A DNA stretch of 31,629 nucleotides, taken from positions 1-31,629 of the forward strand of contig DKQZ01000094.1 in NCBI GenBank assembly GCA_002471975.1. Direction: 5' to 3'. Below the pieces are notes generated by a model, which was given only the letters and a program-made list of their open reading frames with translations, ran no database searches and had not been told where the DNA came from. The translations under genes were made by a program, and so were the position numbers. The stretch comes from Dialister sp. UBA7295 (GTDB lineage: Bacteria; Bacillota; Negativicutes; Veillonellales; Dialisteraceae). Each line of letters opens with the position of its first letter. Within the stretch, counting starts at the first letter, position 1. Positions 31,545-31,629 of this stretch are shown here, piece after piece.

Positions 31545-31608
31545 CGTGATTCGTGGTTCGTGATTTCGTTGTTCGTTAATCGTTATTCGTTATTCGTTAT
31601 TCGTTATT
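31545..31608. repeat. Tandem CGTTATT heptamer array
   Basis: Units CGTGATT, CGTGGTT, CGTGATTT (one base long), CGTTGTT, CGTTAAT and four CGTTATT, drifting gradually from CGTGATT to CGTTATT. It is followed by ATAATTT. Confidence 0.85.
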
Positions 31609-31629
31609 ATAATTTACCCAGGATTAAAT

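Noticed and set aside
30659..31608. CRISPR array
   Set aside because: Units are 7 bases with no spacers and no cas genes nearby; they are simple tandem heptamers.
1..31629. tRNA genes and insertion-sequence transposases
   Set aside because: No tRNA-like cloverleaf with a GGTTCRA arm and no transposase-like frame was seen in the intergenic regions.

Overview
The window looks like a chromosomal segment of a low-to-mid GC Firmicute. The best guess is a non-sporing Negativicute of the Veillonellaceae/Dialister type; no marker gene settles this. Supporting signs are strong GGAGG ribosome-binding sites, TTG/GTG starts, consensus sigma-A promoters, T-box riboswitches, a Bacillus-type PurF, and a B. 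subtilis-like order of S1-domain gene, tilS, hpt and ftsH. Most genes are on the minus strand; only the first small secreted-protein gene, dusB and a diguanylate cyclase are on the plus strand.

Layout. 1-540: gene-free, AT-rich, with three consensus promoters in tandem firing left out of the window, as in front of an rRNA operon. 541-1110: a small exported protein of unknown function, then a bidirectional terminator. 1162-7820 (minus): phosphate module pstS-pstC-pstA-pstB-phoB-phoR with a candidate Pho box, no phoU, and a PhoR carrying an unusual lysine-rich tail. 8028-15811 (minus): purine operon purE-purC-purF-purM-purN-purH-purD. It is preceded by a strong promoter and a structured leader RNA of about 168 nt (6S-like closed ends, or an attenuator) that ends in an intrinsic terminator before purE. 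16042-18029 (plus): dusB and a membrane GGDEF protein.

18060-23234 is an accessory-looking stretch. It holds an M20 peptidase, an orphan family-3 amino-acid-binding lipoprotein under a T-box, an alpha/beta hydrolase, and a second closely related T-box controlling only a 36-38 residue membrane peptide. Both T-boxes read as cysteine-specific (TGC specifier, and a TGGA that matches a U73 discriminator). 23235-29048 (minus): ftsH, hpt, tilS, a short Ppx/GppA and an S1-domain RNA-binding protein. 29454-31482 (minus): two overlapping nitroreductase paralogues and an unknown protein with a possible PH-like C-terminus.

The most unusual signal is a set of degenerate 7-bp-periodic repeats in six intergenic sites. 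Three are inverted-repeat elements whose arms are a whole number of heptamers plus AGT; two of these share a related core. The other three are one-directional tandem heptamers of different sequence but the same 7-bp phase.
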